Both the position numbers and the translations under genes were made by a program. The notes under the pieces were generated by a model. That model saw only the letters and a program-made list of their open reading frames with translations. It did no database searches and was not told the DNA's origin. A stretch of DNA of 64,000 nucleotides, taken from Rheinheimera pacifica (GTDB lineage Bacteria; Pseudomonadota; Gammaproteobacteria; Enterobacterales; Alteromonadaceae). Shown in pieces: positions 25,131 through 33,759 of the stretch. Where the stretch lies: positions 62,001 to 126,000 of the forward strand of contig NZ_FNXF01000001.1 in the NCBI RefSeq assembly GCF_900108485.1, written 5' to 3'. Every line of letters starts with the position of its first letter. Within the stretch, counting starts at the first letter, position 1.

Positions 25131-26060
25131 TTATTTAGCAGCAGTAGTGCTACCCAGCAAAAAGGTCAGTGGCAGGTGTAAACGCTCTGCCCAGGCGTTT
25201 TCACTGTGTTCTGCGCCGTCAAAACGCAGGGTTTGCCAGTTGGTATTGTTGTAGCCTTTGCTGGCAATAATGGCATCGGCCTGAGCCTGCAGCGGCGGGT
25301 ACCATGCATCCAGCGTGGCGGTGCCGTAGTCAAAATACAGTTTGTGCTTACCGGCCTCGGGTAATTTGTTGCGCATATAGGCAAAAAACTGTGCCGGTAC
25401 CGGGTTGTCCTGTTGCTCAAAGCTGCCGGGCCAATGGGTAGATAAACAGGCTGCTGCGCCGAACACCTGTGGGTATTCGCTAATGGCATACAACGAAATT
25501 AACCCGCCCATACTGGAGCCAATAACCACCGTACTGGCAGCATCGGTATGCACGGCATAACGGCTGTCGATATAGGGTTTTAGCTCCTGCACCAAAAACT
25601 TAAGGTAGTTGTCTGAGTACACCGGCTGGCTAAACAGCGAGGCTTGCTGCGCCGGGTTGTTTTGATACAACGCCTGCTGTTGCTCTGCAGTTAAAGCCAT
25701 AAACGGCTGCTGCGGAAAATATTCACTGTGGCGGTGCGGGCCGGCGTTAAAAATACCGACCACAATAAAAGGCCGGGTTTTGCCTGCAGCTATCAGCCTG
25801 GCAGCAACTTCGTCTACCCTCCATTCCTGTTGGTTCCAGCTGGTGCTGCCGTCAAACAGCATCTGGCCGTCGTGCATATACACTACGGCGTGCTTTTTCT
25901 TGCCGTTGTAGCCTTCAGGCAGCCAGATATCAATGTGCCGTGGCGGTACAAACTCAGAGTGAAAATTTTGCAGCCGCTCAATACTGCCAGAGCTGACTTT
26001 GGGCAGTTTGGCAAAGACAGAGCAACTTAAAATAAATAATAACAGCGCAAGAAGTTTCAT
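25131..26060 (-). CDS. exported alpha/beta-hydrolase, esterase D/Fes-like family (PF00756 type)
   Basis: The 309-residue product has a signal peptide (MKLLALLLFILSCSVFA) and an alpha/beta-hydrolase fold of the putative-esterase family. The beta-strand HAVVYMHDGQMLFDG and the nucleophile elbow GSSMGGLIS are clear, and a late histidine lies in FDGAEHSENAW. This last motif is typical of ferric-siderophore and acetyl-xylan-type esterases. It should act in the periplasm on an ester of a carbohydrate or siderophore; which one is unknown. It is convergent with the PHP hydrolase, with a perfect 14-bp palindrome between them at 25119-25132. Confidence 0.87.
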   Translation of the reverse strand: MKLLALLLFILSCSVFAKLPKVSSGSIERLQNFHSEFVPPRHIDIWLPEGYNGKKKHAVVYMHDGQMLFDGSTSWNQQEWRVDEVAARLIAAGKTRPFIVVGIFNAGPHRHSEYFPQQPFMALTAEQQQALYQNNPAQQASLFSQPVYSDNYLKFLVQELKPYIDSRYAVHTDAASTVVIGSSMGGLISLYAISEYPQVFGAAACLSTHWPGSFEQQDNPVPAQFFAYMRNKLPEAGKHKLYFDYGTATLDAWYPPLQAQADAIIASKGYNNTNWQTLRFDGAEHSENAWAERLHLPLTFLLGSTTAAK

Positions 26061-26141
26061 AGCGGCAAAGCGGGCAGTGTTAAAGGTGCCTTATTTTAGC
26101 TCAAAGCCACCAAACAACCTACTGCTGAAGATAAAGCCGGT

Positions 26142-26171
26142 AAGAAAACCGGCCTGGTGGTTGGCCAGGCC
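26142..26171 (-). terminator. terminator of the FMN reductase gene
   Basis: On the minus strand a 7-bp stem, GGCCTGG/CCAGGCC (26151-26171), is followed by GGTTTTCTT. It lies 9 bp after the stop codon of the reductase gene. Confidence 0.6.
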
Positions 26172-26179
26172 TTAGCAGG

Positions 26180-26725
26180 TTAACGCGCCAGTTGTTGCTG
26201 CCATTTGGCCAGTGCATCCAGTTGTTTGCGCACCATGCCCTGTATTTTTTCATCGGTCAGATTGCCATCGTTGTCAAAGCTGCCGGTAAAGGCATTGGCA
26301 AATACCTCGGGTTGGTTTAACGGGTACAAATTCACATACACACATACCTGACGCAGATGGTATTGCGCCCGGCTGGTGCCCATGCCGCCGCCGGCGCCCA
26401 TAATGGCCACAGGTTTGCCAGTTAACAGCTGGTTGTCTGGCTCACGCGAAGCCCAGTCAATGGCGTTTTTCAGCGCCGGGGCCAGTGAGTAGTTGTATTC
26501 GGGGCAGCCAAACAGCAGGGCATCGGCTTCGCCAATTTGCTTTAACAGCTGTTTTACTGCAGCGGGTTTTTCGGCCAGATCAGCATTGTAAAACGGCACG
26601 TCCTGCAGATCGGCCAGATGAATTTTCATGCCATCCGGCGCGTGCGCCTGGGCATAACGCAGTAGCCCGCGGTTAGTGGATTTTGCCCGTAAACTGCCGC
26701 AAATGGCCAGCACATTAATACTCAT
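26180..26725 (-). CDS. NAD(P)H-dependent FMN reductase (ChrR/YieF-like)
   Basis: This flavodoxin-fold oxidoreductase of 181 residues reduces FMN, quinones or chromate in related proteins. The phosphate-binding loop GSLRAKSTNRG (about residues 11-21) and the flavin-contacting CPEYNYSLAPALKNAIDW (about 75-92) are diagnostic. The KPVAIMGAGGGMGTSRAQ segment also matches. It diverges from a pirin gene, a common pairing in oxidative-stress or quinone-response units. No regulator gene is adjacent. Confidence 0.92.
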   Translation of the reverse strand: MSINVLAICGSLRAKSTNRGLLRYAQAHAPDGMKIHLADLQDVPFYNADLAEKPAAVKQLLKQIGEADALLFGCPEYNYSLAPALKNAIDWASREPDNQLLTGKPVAIMGAGGGMGTSRAQYHLRQVCVYVNLYPLNQPEVFANAFTGSFDNDGNLTDEKIQGMVRKQLDALAKWQQQLAR

Positions 26726-26902
26726 AATCAGCTCCGTAAGTAAGTGTTGTAGTGGTGGTGCTCAACATTAGTGTAGCTTATGGTGGCATTGCCGGGCTTT
26801 AGTTCAAAAAAACTGAACATTGAGTCCAAATTATTCCGCTTTTGTCGCATGGGTACCCGCTATAAGCTACACCTAACTAAAGACCTAAGCGGGAGAAAGA
26901 TA

Positions 26903-27592
26903 ATGTTTGACATACGTTACGCAGCAGAGCGCGGTAAAGCCGACTTTGGCTGGTTACAAAGCCAGCATACATTTTCGTTTGGCAGTTACTATGATCCGGC
27001 GCAGATGGGTTTTTCGGCGCTAAGGGTAATTAATGACGACCGGGTGGCGCCCGGTGCAGGGTTTGATACCCACGGCCATAAAGATATGGAAATTCTCAGC
27101 CTGGTGCTGACAGGCCGGATTGCGCATAAAGATTCGGCAGGTAATACCGAAGTATTACCTGCCGGCGAGTTTCAGCTGATGAGCGCCGGTAAAGGTATTT
27201 ACCATAGCGAGTTTAATGCCAGTAAGCACGACGAGCTGACCTTTTTGCAAATATGGTTGCAGCCAAACCAGTTTGGCGGCGAGCCGGGTTATCAGCAAAA
27301 AGACTTTGGCCAAAAGCCGGGCCTAACGCTGATATTGTCACCGGATGGCCGTGAAGGCAGTTTAACCCTGTTACAGGATGCACTGTTGTATCAGCTGATT
27401 TTGCCAACAGCGGCACAACAACAGCTGGATATTGCGCCTGGGCGTAAAGTGTATATTCACCTGATAAGCGGTGAACTGGATATTGCCGGGCATACACTGC
27501 AAAGCGGTGACGGTATAAAGATCAGTGAGCAAACTGCCCTGCAACTTACTGCTAACACCGCCGCCAAGGCGCTGATTTTCGACCTGCCTTAA
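26903..27592 (+). CDS. pirin family protein (YhhW-like)
   Basis: This bicupin protein has 229 residues from the ATG at 26903, which has GGGAG upstream. An in-frame start at 26780 would add 41 residues not found in relatives. The metal-binding cupin motif is visible: HGHKDMEILSLVLTGRIAHK followed by MSAGKGIYHSEFN. Family members such as E. coli YhhW have quercetinase activity in vitro; the physiological role is unclear. It diverges from the FMN reductase. GTTCA-N7-TGAAC (26802-26818) in the shared region may be a weak regulator site. A terminator follows. Confidence 0.9.
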   Translation: MFDIRYAAERGKADFGWLQSQHTFSFGSYYDPAQMGFSALRVINDDRVAPGAGFDTHGHKDMEILSLVLTGRIAHKDSAGNTEVLPAGEFQLMSAGKGIYHSEFNASKHDELTFLQIWLQPNQFGGEPGYQQKDFGQKPGLTLILSPDGREGSLTLLQDALLYQLILPTAAQQQLDIAPGRKVYIHLISGELDIAGHTLQSGDGIKISEQTALQLTANTAAKALIFDLP

Positions 27593-27618
27593 ACCGTTAG
27601 TTATTTAACCACCAGCCT

Positions 27619-27664
27619 GGCTTGCTTATTGTTTATTACGCAGTGAGCAAGCCATTTATTTTTG
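27619..27664 (+). terminator. intrinsic terminator downstream of the pirin gene
   Basis: GGCTTGCT (27619-27626) pairs perfectly with AGCAAGCC (27646-27653). A T-rich tail (ATTTATTTTTG) follows. The loop is long (19 bases). Confidence 0.65.
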
Positions 27665-27681
27665 TTGTTAGCCGCTAACAA
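27665..27681. promoter_or_regulatory. 17-bp palindrome TTGTTAGC-C-GCTAACAA
   Basis: Perfect 8-bp arms around one central base, lying between the pirin terminator and the nlpE-like gene, about 150 bp upstream of the latter. It could be an operator for nlpE or part of a larger hairpin. The 27593-27833 gap holds no ORF. Confidence 0.35.
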
Positions 27682-27833
27682 TAACATGATGATGCATATC
27701 CCTTTTGTGTTGATTATTCAGCCGCTATAAAGCCTGAGCAGTGCAATATCAGGTTTTTGCACTGGTAAAGCGCTGTTGATTAGCTAAGTTATATGCTGGC
27801 GGTCAACATTGCCTGACACATTAGGAAAATATA

Positions 27834-28307
27834 ATGTTAAAGCAGAGTTTGACGAAAAATTTAGCTAAAGGTTTGGCGGTAATGGCCGCAATACTGCTGG
27901 TTGCGGGTTGTGATAAAGCCGCTAAGCAGACCGATAATAGCGAACCTTCGCAAAATGTCACACAACTGGCAGATGCTACACACAATGCGCGTACCAGCCT
28001 GGATTGGGCGGGTACTTACCAGGGCATGTTGCCCTGTGCCGACTGCGAAGCCATTAATACCAAGGTAACGTTAAATACCGATGGCAGCTATCAGTTGGAG
28101 CGGGTGTATGTAGGTAAATCGGCTCAGGTATTTACCGAACAGGGGATATTTAACTGGAGCGACATCGGTAGCACTGTTTTGTTGGAGGCTGAGCAGCCGG
28201 TACAGTTTTTTGTAGCGGAAAATCAGTTGTTTATGCTTGATAAGCAAGGAAAGCGCATTGAGGGTGATTTAGCTGCACGCTATCGCCTGCAGAAATTAAC
28301 GGAGTAA
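27834..28307 (+). CDS. nlpE: NlpE N-terminal-domain lipoprotein
   Basis: The 157-residue lipoprotein has a lipobox (LLVAGC, Cys26) and one NlpE N-terminal domain: GTYQGMLPCADCEAINTKVT carries the CADC cysteine pair of the family. In E. coli, NlpE signals surface adhesion, lipoprotein-trafficking and copper stress to CpxA, and it also has a C-terminal OB domain. That second domain is absent here, as in many relatives. TAGGAAAA precedes the ATG. The next gene starts 3 bp after its stop, so the two are co-transcribed. Confidence 0.85.
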   Translation: MLKQSLTKNLAKGLAVMAAILLVAGCDKAAKQTDNSEPSQNVTQLADATHNARTSLDWAGTYQGMLPCADCEAINTKVTLNTDGSYQLERVYVGKSAQVFTEQGIFNWSDIGSTVLLEAEQPVQFFVAENQLFMLDKQGKRIEGDLAARYRLQKLTE

Positions 28308-28310
28308 AGA

Positions 28311-29048
28311 ATGAAGTTTGGGCTGTTATTACTGTTGGCAGTATTAAGTATTGAAGTGGCAATAGCACAGCCGAAGACAGGAAAACTGATTATTCATCAT
28401 CCTCAGTTTCCACCTTTTATTTATCTGAACGGGCGCTCAGATCAGGTAAGCGGTATTTTGCCTGAATTGTTCGAGCCGTTCTTCCGCCAGCAGAAAATCA
28501 GCAGCCGCTACGTATTTAATAACCCGCTCCGCGCCGAGCAGGCGCTATATCAGGGCGACATTGACGCCATGTTTGTTAACCCGGCCTGGCTAAGCCAGCC
28601 AGACGCTTTGGTATTTTCAGATGCGGTACTCAGTTACGACGATTACCTGTTTAGCTTAAACCCTGAAGATGCGGTAATGGATTTAACCACGGCGCGTCAA
28701 CTGCGGATCTGTACCCGCGAGCATTATATATACCCTGAGCTTGAGCCGTATTTCAGCCAGCAGGGTTTTATCAGGGTAGATGCCTCCAGCCAGGAAGCGC
28801 AGCTAAAGATGTTGCTGAATGAACGTTGTGACTTAGCCTATATGAACGACATTATTGCGCGCTGGCTAATGCAGCAGCAATTGCAGCAAGCCACACTATA
28901 CCCGTTAGAGCAGGCTGTTGCCAAAGCCAGTATCAGTTTGAGCCTGCACCCTAAATGGCGGGCGTTATTACCGGCACTTAACCAGTTTATTTTGCAGCAA
29001 CAGCAAAGTGGCGCGGTGCAACAAGCGATATTGCGCCATCTTCACTAA
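28311..29048 (+). CDS. periplasmic solute-binding-like protein (SBP family 3 fold)
   Basis: The 245-residue product has a signal peptide (about 1-19, ending IAQ). Its fold resembles family 3 solute-binding proteins: PQFPPFIYLNGRSDQVSGIL near the N-terminus, then LFEPFFR and a DIDAMFVNPAW segment. No ABC permease or ATPase genes are near, and it is read with nlpE. In such positions these proteins often act as stand-alone sensors or orphans rather than in transport. The ligand is unknown. It is convergent with namZ, 2 bp away. Confidence 0.75.
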   Translation: MKFGLLLLLAVLSIEVAIAQPKTGKLIIHHPQFPPFIYLNGRSDQVSGILPELFEPFFRQQKISSRYVFNNPLRAEQALYQGDIDAMFVNPAWLSQPDALVFSDAVLSYDDYLFSLNPEDAVMDLTTARQLRICTREHYIYPELEPYFSQQGFIRVDASSQEAQLKMLLNERCDLAYMNDIIARWLMQQQLQQATLYPLEQAVAKASISLSLHPKWRALLPALNQFILQQQQSGAVQQAILRHLH

Positions 29049-29050
29049 GT

Positions 29051-30232
29051 TTACGGATACAGCAGGTAAGGCTGGCGTTGCTGTTTAAACTGCTGCAGGG
29101 CGCTTTGCCAGCTGGCGCGGATTTGCTGTTCGGTTTGTCCCTGTTCAATTTGCTGGCGTAGCTGATCGGTGCCGGCCAGTTTGTCCATAAAGGCAGCTGA
29201 GGTAAAAAACACCTCGTCGTGCTGCTTAAATAACGCATACCAGCGTAACAAGTATTGTAAATTCAGCCCCTGCGCTTTGGCCTGACGTAAATCTTCGCCT
29301 AACAGCACTTTATCCATCAACGGTGGTGTTAACGCAGCCCCCGGGGTAGATACCGGCATAAACTGAAAGCCGGACGGGCCAAATTTGTTATAACCAATTA
29401 CCTGAAACGGAAACTCAGTGCCCCGGCCGATACTCAGTGGCGTGGCTTCAAAAAAGCCCAGTGACGGATACAGTGCTATAGCCTGATCATTGGGTAAATT
29501 CGGGCTGGGTTTTACCGGCAACGAATAAGGCTGGCTGCGCTGGTAACCGCTTAGCGGCACCACATGCAGTTGCAGTTTATCGGCGTTGGCAATCCAGTGC
29601 TCGCCTTTAATCATCTGTGCCAGCTCGGCCACTGTCATACCGTGCAGCAGCGGGATAGGGTGCATACCAACAAAAGACTGGAATGCGCTGTCCAGCACCG
29701 GGCCGTCTACATAGGCGCCGTTCGGGTTGGGCCGGTCCAGCACCAGCATGGCAACGTTATGTTCAGCTGCGGCCTCCATCATATAGTGCATAGAACTGAT
29801 ATAGGTGTAGTAACGCACACCGACATCCTGAATATCAAAAATAACGATATCCAGCTCCTGCATCTGCCGGGCTGACGGCTTTTTGCTGGCGCCGTATAAC
29901 GACAGCAGCGGTAAGCCGGTTTTGCTGTCGGTGCTGTTTTTTACACTGGCGCCGGCGTCATAATCGCCACGAAAGCCATGCTCAGGCGCAAAAATACTGA
30001 CAATATTCACCTTATGTGCCAGCAGTACGTCAACCAGATGTTGCCCGCCAACCAGCGAAGTTTGATTTACCAGCACGCCGACACGTTTACCCTGCAGCAG
30101 CGGCAGATACTGTTGTAGCTGCTCAGCACCGGTTTGCAGCTCAGCTTCGGCCTGCTGCGTGCCAGGGCGTTCTGCATCTGGCTGGCAGGCCAGCAGACAG
30201 CAGCTTAGCAGCAGTAACAGTAACGGTTTCAT
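29051..30232 (-). CDS. namZ: exo-beta-N-acetylmuramidase lipoprotein (NamZ, DUF1343)
   Basis: NamZ (family GH171) releases MurNAc from the non-reducing end of peptidoglycan glycans. The 393-residue product has a lipobox (CCLLAC, Cys16) and family blocks: KRVGVLVNQTSLV, IFAPEHGFRGDYDAGA, FDIQDVGVRYYTY and LDRPNPNGAYVDGP. The ATGA overlap with murQ upstream shows coupling. It is the last gene of a symporter-kinase-murQ-namZ operon, so the enzyme that makes the sugar outside is encoded with those that use it inside. Confidence 0.93.
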   Translation of the reverse strand: MKPLLLLLLSCCLLACQPDAERPGTQQAEAELQTGAEQLQQYLPLLQGKRVGVLVNQTSLVGGQHLVDVLLAHKVNIVSIFAPEHGFRGDYDAGASVKNSTDSKTGLPLLSLYGASKKPSARQMQELDIVIFDIQDVGVRYYTYISSMHYMMEAAAEHNVAMLVLDRPNPNGAYVDGPVLDSAFQSFVGMHPIPLLHGMTVAELAQMIKGEHWIANADKLQLHVVPLSGYQRSQPYSLPVKPSPNLPNDQAIALYPSLGFFEATPLSIGRGTEFPFQVIGYNKFGPSGFQFMPVSTPGAALTPPLMDKVLLGEDLRQAKAQGLNLQYLLRWYALFKQHDEVFFTSAAFMDKLAGTDQLRQQIEQGQTEQQIRASWQSALQQFKQQRQPYLLYP

Positions 30233-31164
30233 TGTGCTGTACCTTGCTGCAATACTTTACGGATAAAGCCATGCTGTTGCTGCAATTGCTGGCGGCAGTC
30301 TTCAATGTTCTGGCCACTGAGAATATGCAAAATAGCCAGTTTGGCGCTCATGTCGGCGGCTTTTAACGCCTGGCGCGCGGTTTCCGGTGTGCAGTCAGTG
30401 GCCTGCATGACTATACGCACCGCACGCGCTACCAGCTTTTCGTTGCTGGCGTGTAAATCGACCATCAGGTTCTGATACACCTTGCCGCTGCGGATCATCG
30501 CCGTGGTGGTTAGCATATTTAAAATCAGTTTTTGTGCTGTACCGGCTTTCATCCGGGTAGAACCGGTCACCACCTCCGGCCCTACCACAGCACCAATGCC
30601 GATATCCGCCGCGCTTAGCACCGGCGCATTGGCGTTACAGCTGATGGCAGCGGTAAAACAGCCGATACTGCGGGCATAGGCCAGGCCGCCCAGTACATAA
30701 GGCGTACGGCCGCTGGCGGCAATGCCAACCAGAATATCGTTGGGCTGCAACTTTATGCCTTGTAAATCTTCCACAGCCAGTTGCGGGTTATCTTCGGCAC
30801 CTTCTACCGCTTTGTATACGGCGCCATTACCACCGGCAATTAACGCCACTACTTGTGATGATGGCACGCTGTAGGTTGGCGGGCATTCTACTGCATCAAG
30901 AATACCCAGCCGGCCACTGGTGCCAGCGCCCAGATACACCAGGCGGCCGCCGGCATCAAAGGCTTCGACAATGCGATCTGCCACTGCTGCAACCTGCTCC
31001 AGGCAACTGGTAATGCTTTGCGCCACGGTTTGATCTTCAGCGTTAATACGTTTTACGATCTCCAGGCTAGACAACAAATCGATATCCCAACTGTCGGGAT
31101 TGCGTGCTTCAGAGCTCATGGCATCCAGTTGTTGTAGTAAAGAGTCCTGTTGGTTATTTGTCAT
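30229..31164 (-). CDS. murQ: N-acetylmuramic acid 6-phosphate etherase MurQ
   Basis: MurQ cleaves the lactyl ether of MurNAc-6-phosphate to give GlcNAc-6-phosphate and D-lactate in the cytoplasm. The 311-residue length is normal. The SIS-domain signature GAGTSGRLGILDAVECPPTY, the IAASGRTPYVLGGL block and GPEVVTGSTRMKAGTAQK are all present. It overlaps the kinase gene by 11 bp and namZ by 4 bp. No PTS gene (murP) is near; the phosphate donor step must be the adjacent kinase. Confidence 0.97.
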   Translation of the reverse strand: MTNNQQDSLLQQLDAMSSEARNPDSWDIDLLSSLEIVKRINAEDQTVAQSITSCLEQVAAVADRIVEAFDAGGRLVYLGAGTSGRLGILDAVECPPTYSVPSSQVVALIAGGNGAVYKAVEGAEDNPQLAVEDLQGIKLQPNDILVGIAASGRTPYVLGGLAYARSIGCFTAAISCNANAPVLSAADIGIGAVVGPEVVTGSTRMKAGTAQKLILNMLTTTAMIRSGKVYQNLMVDLHASNEKLVARAVRIVMQATDCTPETARQALKAADMSAKLAILHILSGQNIEDCRQQLQQQHGFIRKVLQQGTAQ

Positions 31165-32044
31165 CGCCGTTTCCTGAAAGGGGTAAAGAGTTTGTCAGTT
31201 GTGTTGCAAGAATAAAAGCACCATCGAGTGCGCTACCGCGTGGCGGTTGCAGCAAAGTGTGGCATTCGGTATTTAGCAGCGGGGCGGTGGTGTCGGCCAG
31301 GCCGCCTAACAAGACTACCGGCAGCTCAAATTGCTCACGGGCGCTGTATAGCAGTTGGTGCACCGCTGCGCTGTGGCGCAGTAATAGCTTGTCGGCAACT
31401 TCGCAGCGCCCGGCATAGTTAAACACTAACGGCGCCAAAGTGGCGTAATCGTTCGGGCTGGCGGTTTTCAACCAGGGCAGTAACACAGTGGCATCATCGC
31501 CAATTTGTTGTGCCACGGCCTGCAATAACGGGCTTTTAATACCGGCCAGGCTGTCTACCTGCCATAGCAGTTCGCGTACTGCCTGCTTACCTAACCAGGC
31601 GCCACCGCCTTCATCGCCAATATTAAAGCCCCAGCCGCCGACTTGCTGCTCAGCGCCGTCGGCCAACAGGCGCATAGCAACCGAACCGGTGCCCAGCGCA
31701 ACTACCAACACCGGCTGGCCCAGATTAGCGCCATACAGTGAGGTTTTAGCGTCGGTGGTGAGTAAAAAACGCGCATAATGCCGGGCCAGCTGCTGGCAAG
31801 CCTGCTGATGTTGCTGCGGGTTACCGGCGCCGGCCAGCCCCATTACCGCTACCACTTGCCGGCTGTCGATACCGGCTTGCTGGCACAGGCTGGCACTGAG
31901 TAAATTAATATTACTCAGTGCCAGCGAAAAATCATTCGTCAGTGAGGCCGGGCCAGCTTGTTGCTGCCAGTGCTGGCCGGTGCTGGTATTGGTCAGGCGG
32001 GCCAGCGTTTTACTGCCACCACCATCAACCGCCAAAATCCACAT
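31154..32044 (-). CDS. BadF/BadG-type sugar kinase, probable MurNAc/GlcNAc kinase (MurK-like)
   Basis: The 296-residue ASKHA-fold kinase has phosphate-loop residues AVDGGGSKTLARLTN at the N-terminus, a catalytic-loop TTDAKTSLYGA (Asp around 100) and GWGFNIGDEGGGAWLG in the sugar-binding part. The family includes Clostridium MurK, which phosphorylates both MurNAc and GlcNAc. Context (symporter before, murQ and namZ after) supports MurNAc as substrate. The symporter stop and this start share one base (TAATG), and it overlaps murQ by 11 bp. Confidence 0.85.
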   Translation of the reverse strand: MWILAVDGGGSKTLARLTNTSTGQHWQQQAGPASLTNDFSLALSNINLLSASLCQQAGIDSRQVVAVMGLAGAGNPQQHQQACQQLARHYARFLLTTDAKTSLYGANLGQPVLVVALGTGSVAMRLLADGAEQQVGGWGFNIGDEGGGAWLGKQAVRELLWQVDSLAGIKSPLLQAVAQQIGDDATVLLPWLKTASPNDYATLAPLVFNYAGRCEVADKLLLRHSAAVHQLLYSAREQFELPVVLLGGLADTTAPLLNTECHTLLQPPRGSALDGAFILATQLTNSLPLSGNGDDK

Positions 32045-33615
32045 TAGTTAACTCCTTCCATGGCACTGTGCTGCGCCACCGGCTTACCGGCCATACACAC
32101 CAGTGTTGCCACCAGGGTGCCGATACACAGCTGCCAGGTAAAACCTAAATCGAGCGCGGCCAGTTGCGGGCTAAGTTGGTGCAGAATATAAGGTTGCAGC
32201 AGCAGGGTCACGCAAAATCCGCTTAGCAGCGCCGCAGTAACAGAGTAGCGGTTGCCGCGTTGGCTAAACAAGGCCGTAAAAAACACCCCCAGCAAGCCGC
32301 TGTAAGAAAACACCATTACGCTAAGTGCAAACGCCAGCAAAGGCATATCAGAATACTGCTGCCAGTAAAAACACAGAATAGCCATGGCCGACAGGGTGAT
32401 AGCGGTAAACAGCATACCCAGCTGGCCAGCACGGACAAAATGCCGATCTTCGGTAACGGGCTGACGCTTTAACCGCCAGGGTTTATACATATCGGCCACC
32501 AGCACAGATGACATAGAATTTAGCCCCGAGGTAATAGTGGATAACGCTGCTGCTATTACGCCAACCACCACCAGGCCGCGCAGGCCGGACGGCATTTCAT
32601 TTAATACGTAATACATAAATACCGTGACTTTTTCACCGCCGAAACTGTCGGCAAAGCTCTGTGCTGGCTGGTATAAATCTGGCCGTTGATAAAAGATATA
32701 CAACAAAAAGCCAATCAGAATAAATACCAGCATAACGGGGATCACCATTAACGCTGAGCTTAGTAGTGCTCTGGCACCGGCTTTGCTGTCTTTGCAGGTG
32801 AGCACACGTTGTGTCATGTCCTGATCTAAACCAAAAGCGGCAATATTCAGCAAAATAAAACCGGTTAATGCTGACCACATATTAAATACTCCGTTAGAGC
32901 TGACATCAAACCGCCAGTCGAACAGTAATAATTTAGACGGGCCGCCCTCTGCCGGCGAACTAAGCGCCTGTAGCAGTGTGGGTAAATCCAGCCCTATGCT
33001 GTGATACAGGTAACCCAGCACCAGCAACGCTGCCAGCACATAAACGCCGCATTGCAGTGCATCGGTATAAATAACAGAGCGGATACCACCGGCAACAGTA
33101 CAGGCCAGGCCAATTATGGCCAGCAACACCACAGCCGCCAGCACGCTGCTGGCCTGAATATCGTTAAACAACAGCATGGCCACCGCTATAGCTGCCATAT
33201 AAAGCCGTGCACCGCTGGCGAACACCCGGCCAAATAAATACATTTTACCGGCATGATCTTTGGCACTGGCACCAAAGCGTTGTTCCAGCAGTTCATATAC
33301 CGTGGTGACCTTAAGCTGGTAATAGCGCGGCAGTAAAAATTTAATCACGATAAAGGTAGCAATAAGGGCGCCGATATTGGTAGCGATATAACTTAAGTTA
33401 CCGCGAAAGCCCATATCCGGGCCGCCAAGAAAGGTGGCTGCTGATTGCGAAGTAGCCAGCACCGACACCGCCACCACCCATACCGGCATACTGTTAGCCG
33501 CCAAAAAATAATCATTACTGTTACCGGCCTTGCGGCGGTTTACATACCAGCCCGTCAATGCCAGTATGGCGAAGTAACTAAAAAATACCGTCCAGTCCAG
33601 TAATGTCAGTTGCAT
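32044..33615 (-). CDS. sodium:solute symporter (SSS family), probable MurNAc transporter
   Basis: This is an inner-membrane carrier of 523 residues with about 13-14 hydrophobic segments, the normal SSS layout. Typical blocks are LLDWTVFFSYFAILALTGWY at the start, SVLATSQSAATFLGGPDMGF, GLDQDMTQRVLTCKD and ALSTITSGLNSMSSVL. Related SSS carriers move glucose, sialic acid or amino sugars with sodium. Being first in the operon with a MurNAc-type kinase and MurQ, it is the probable MurNAc importer, replacing the PTS route of E. coli. Substrate is inferred from context only. Confidence 0.85.
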   Translation of the reverse strand: MQLTLLDWTVFFSYFAILALTGWYVNRRKAGNSNDYFLAANSMPVWVVAVSVLATSQSAATFLGGPDMGFRGNLSYIATNIGALIATFIVIKFLLPRYYQLKVTTVYELLEQRFGASAKDHAGKMYLFGRVFASGARLYMAAIAVAMLLFNDIQASSVLAAVVLLAIIGLACTVAGGIRSVIYTDALQCGVYVLAALLVLGYLYHSIGLDLPTLLQALSSPAEGGPSKLLLFDWRFDVSSNGVFNMWSALTGFILLNIAAFGLDQDMTQRVLTCKDSKAGARALLSSALMVIPVMLVFILIGFLLYIFYQRPDLYQPAQSFADSFGGEKVTVFMYYVLNEMPSGLRGLVVVGVIAAALSTITSGLNSMSSVLVADMYKPWRLKRQPVTEDRHFVRAGQLGMLFTAITLSAMAILCFYWQQYSDMPLLAFALSVMVFSYSGLLGVFFTALFSQRGNRYSVTAALLSGFCVTLLLQPYILHQLSPQLAALDLGFTWQLCIGTLVATLVCMAGKPVAQHSAMEGVN

Positions 33616-33679
33616 GCGCGGCTCTTAACAGTGAAAAAGTGCTTAACCATACCATAATGTATAGTGGGTGGGTAAAGTA

Positions 33680-33704
33680 TTCATTTAAATTTTACTTGAA
33701 TGAA
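33680..33704. promoter_or_regulatory. inverted repeat in the divergent symporter/GH3 promoter region
   Basis: TTCATTTAA (33680-33688) and TTGAATGAA (33696-33704) match as an inverted repeat at eight of nine positions, with a 7-bp spacer. It is 56 bp before the GH3 start and 65 bp before the symporter start. It is a good candidate operator for both promoters, perhaps for a MurR/NagR-type regulator outside the window. Confidence 0.4.
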
Positions 33705-33759
33705 TAATTTATTTTTGTTGTACTGCCTGCAGCTTTTGCCAAAATAACAGGATACCGCC

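Noticed and set aside
25119-25132. Palindrome AACCCTGCAGGGTT between convergent genes as a terminator
   Set aside because: It has no loop and no T-run; it is more likely chance or a weak site, so it is only mentioned with the neighbouring gene.
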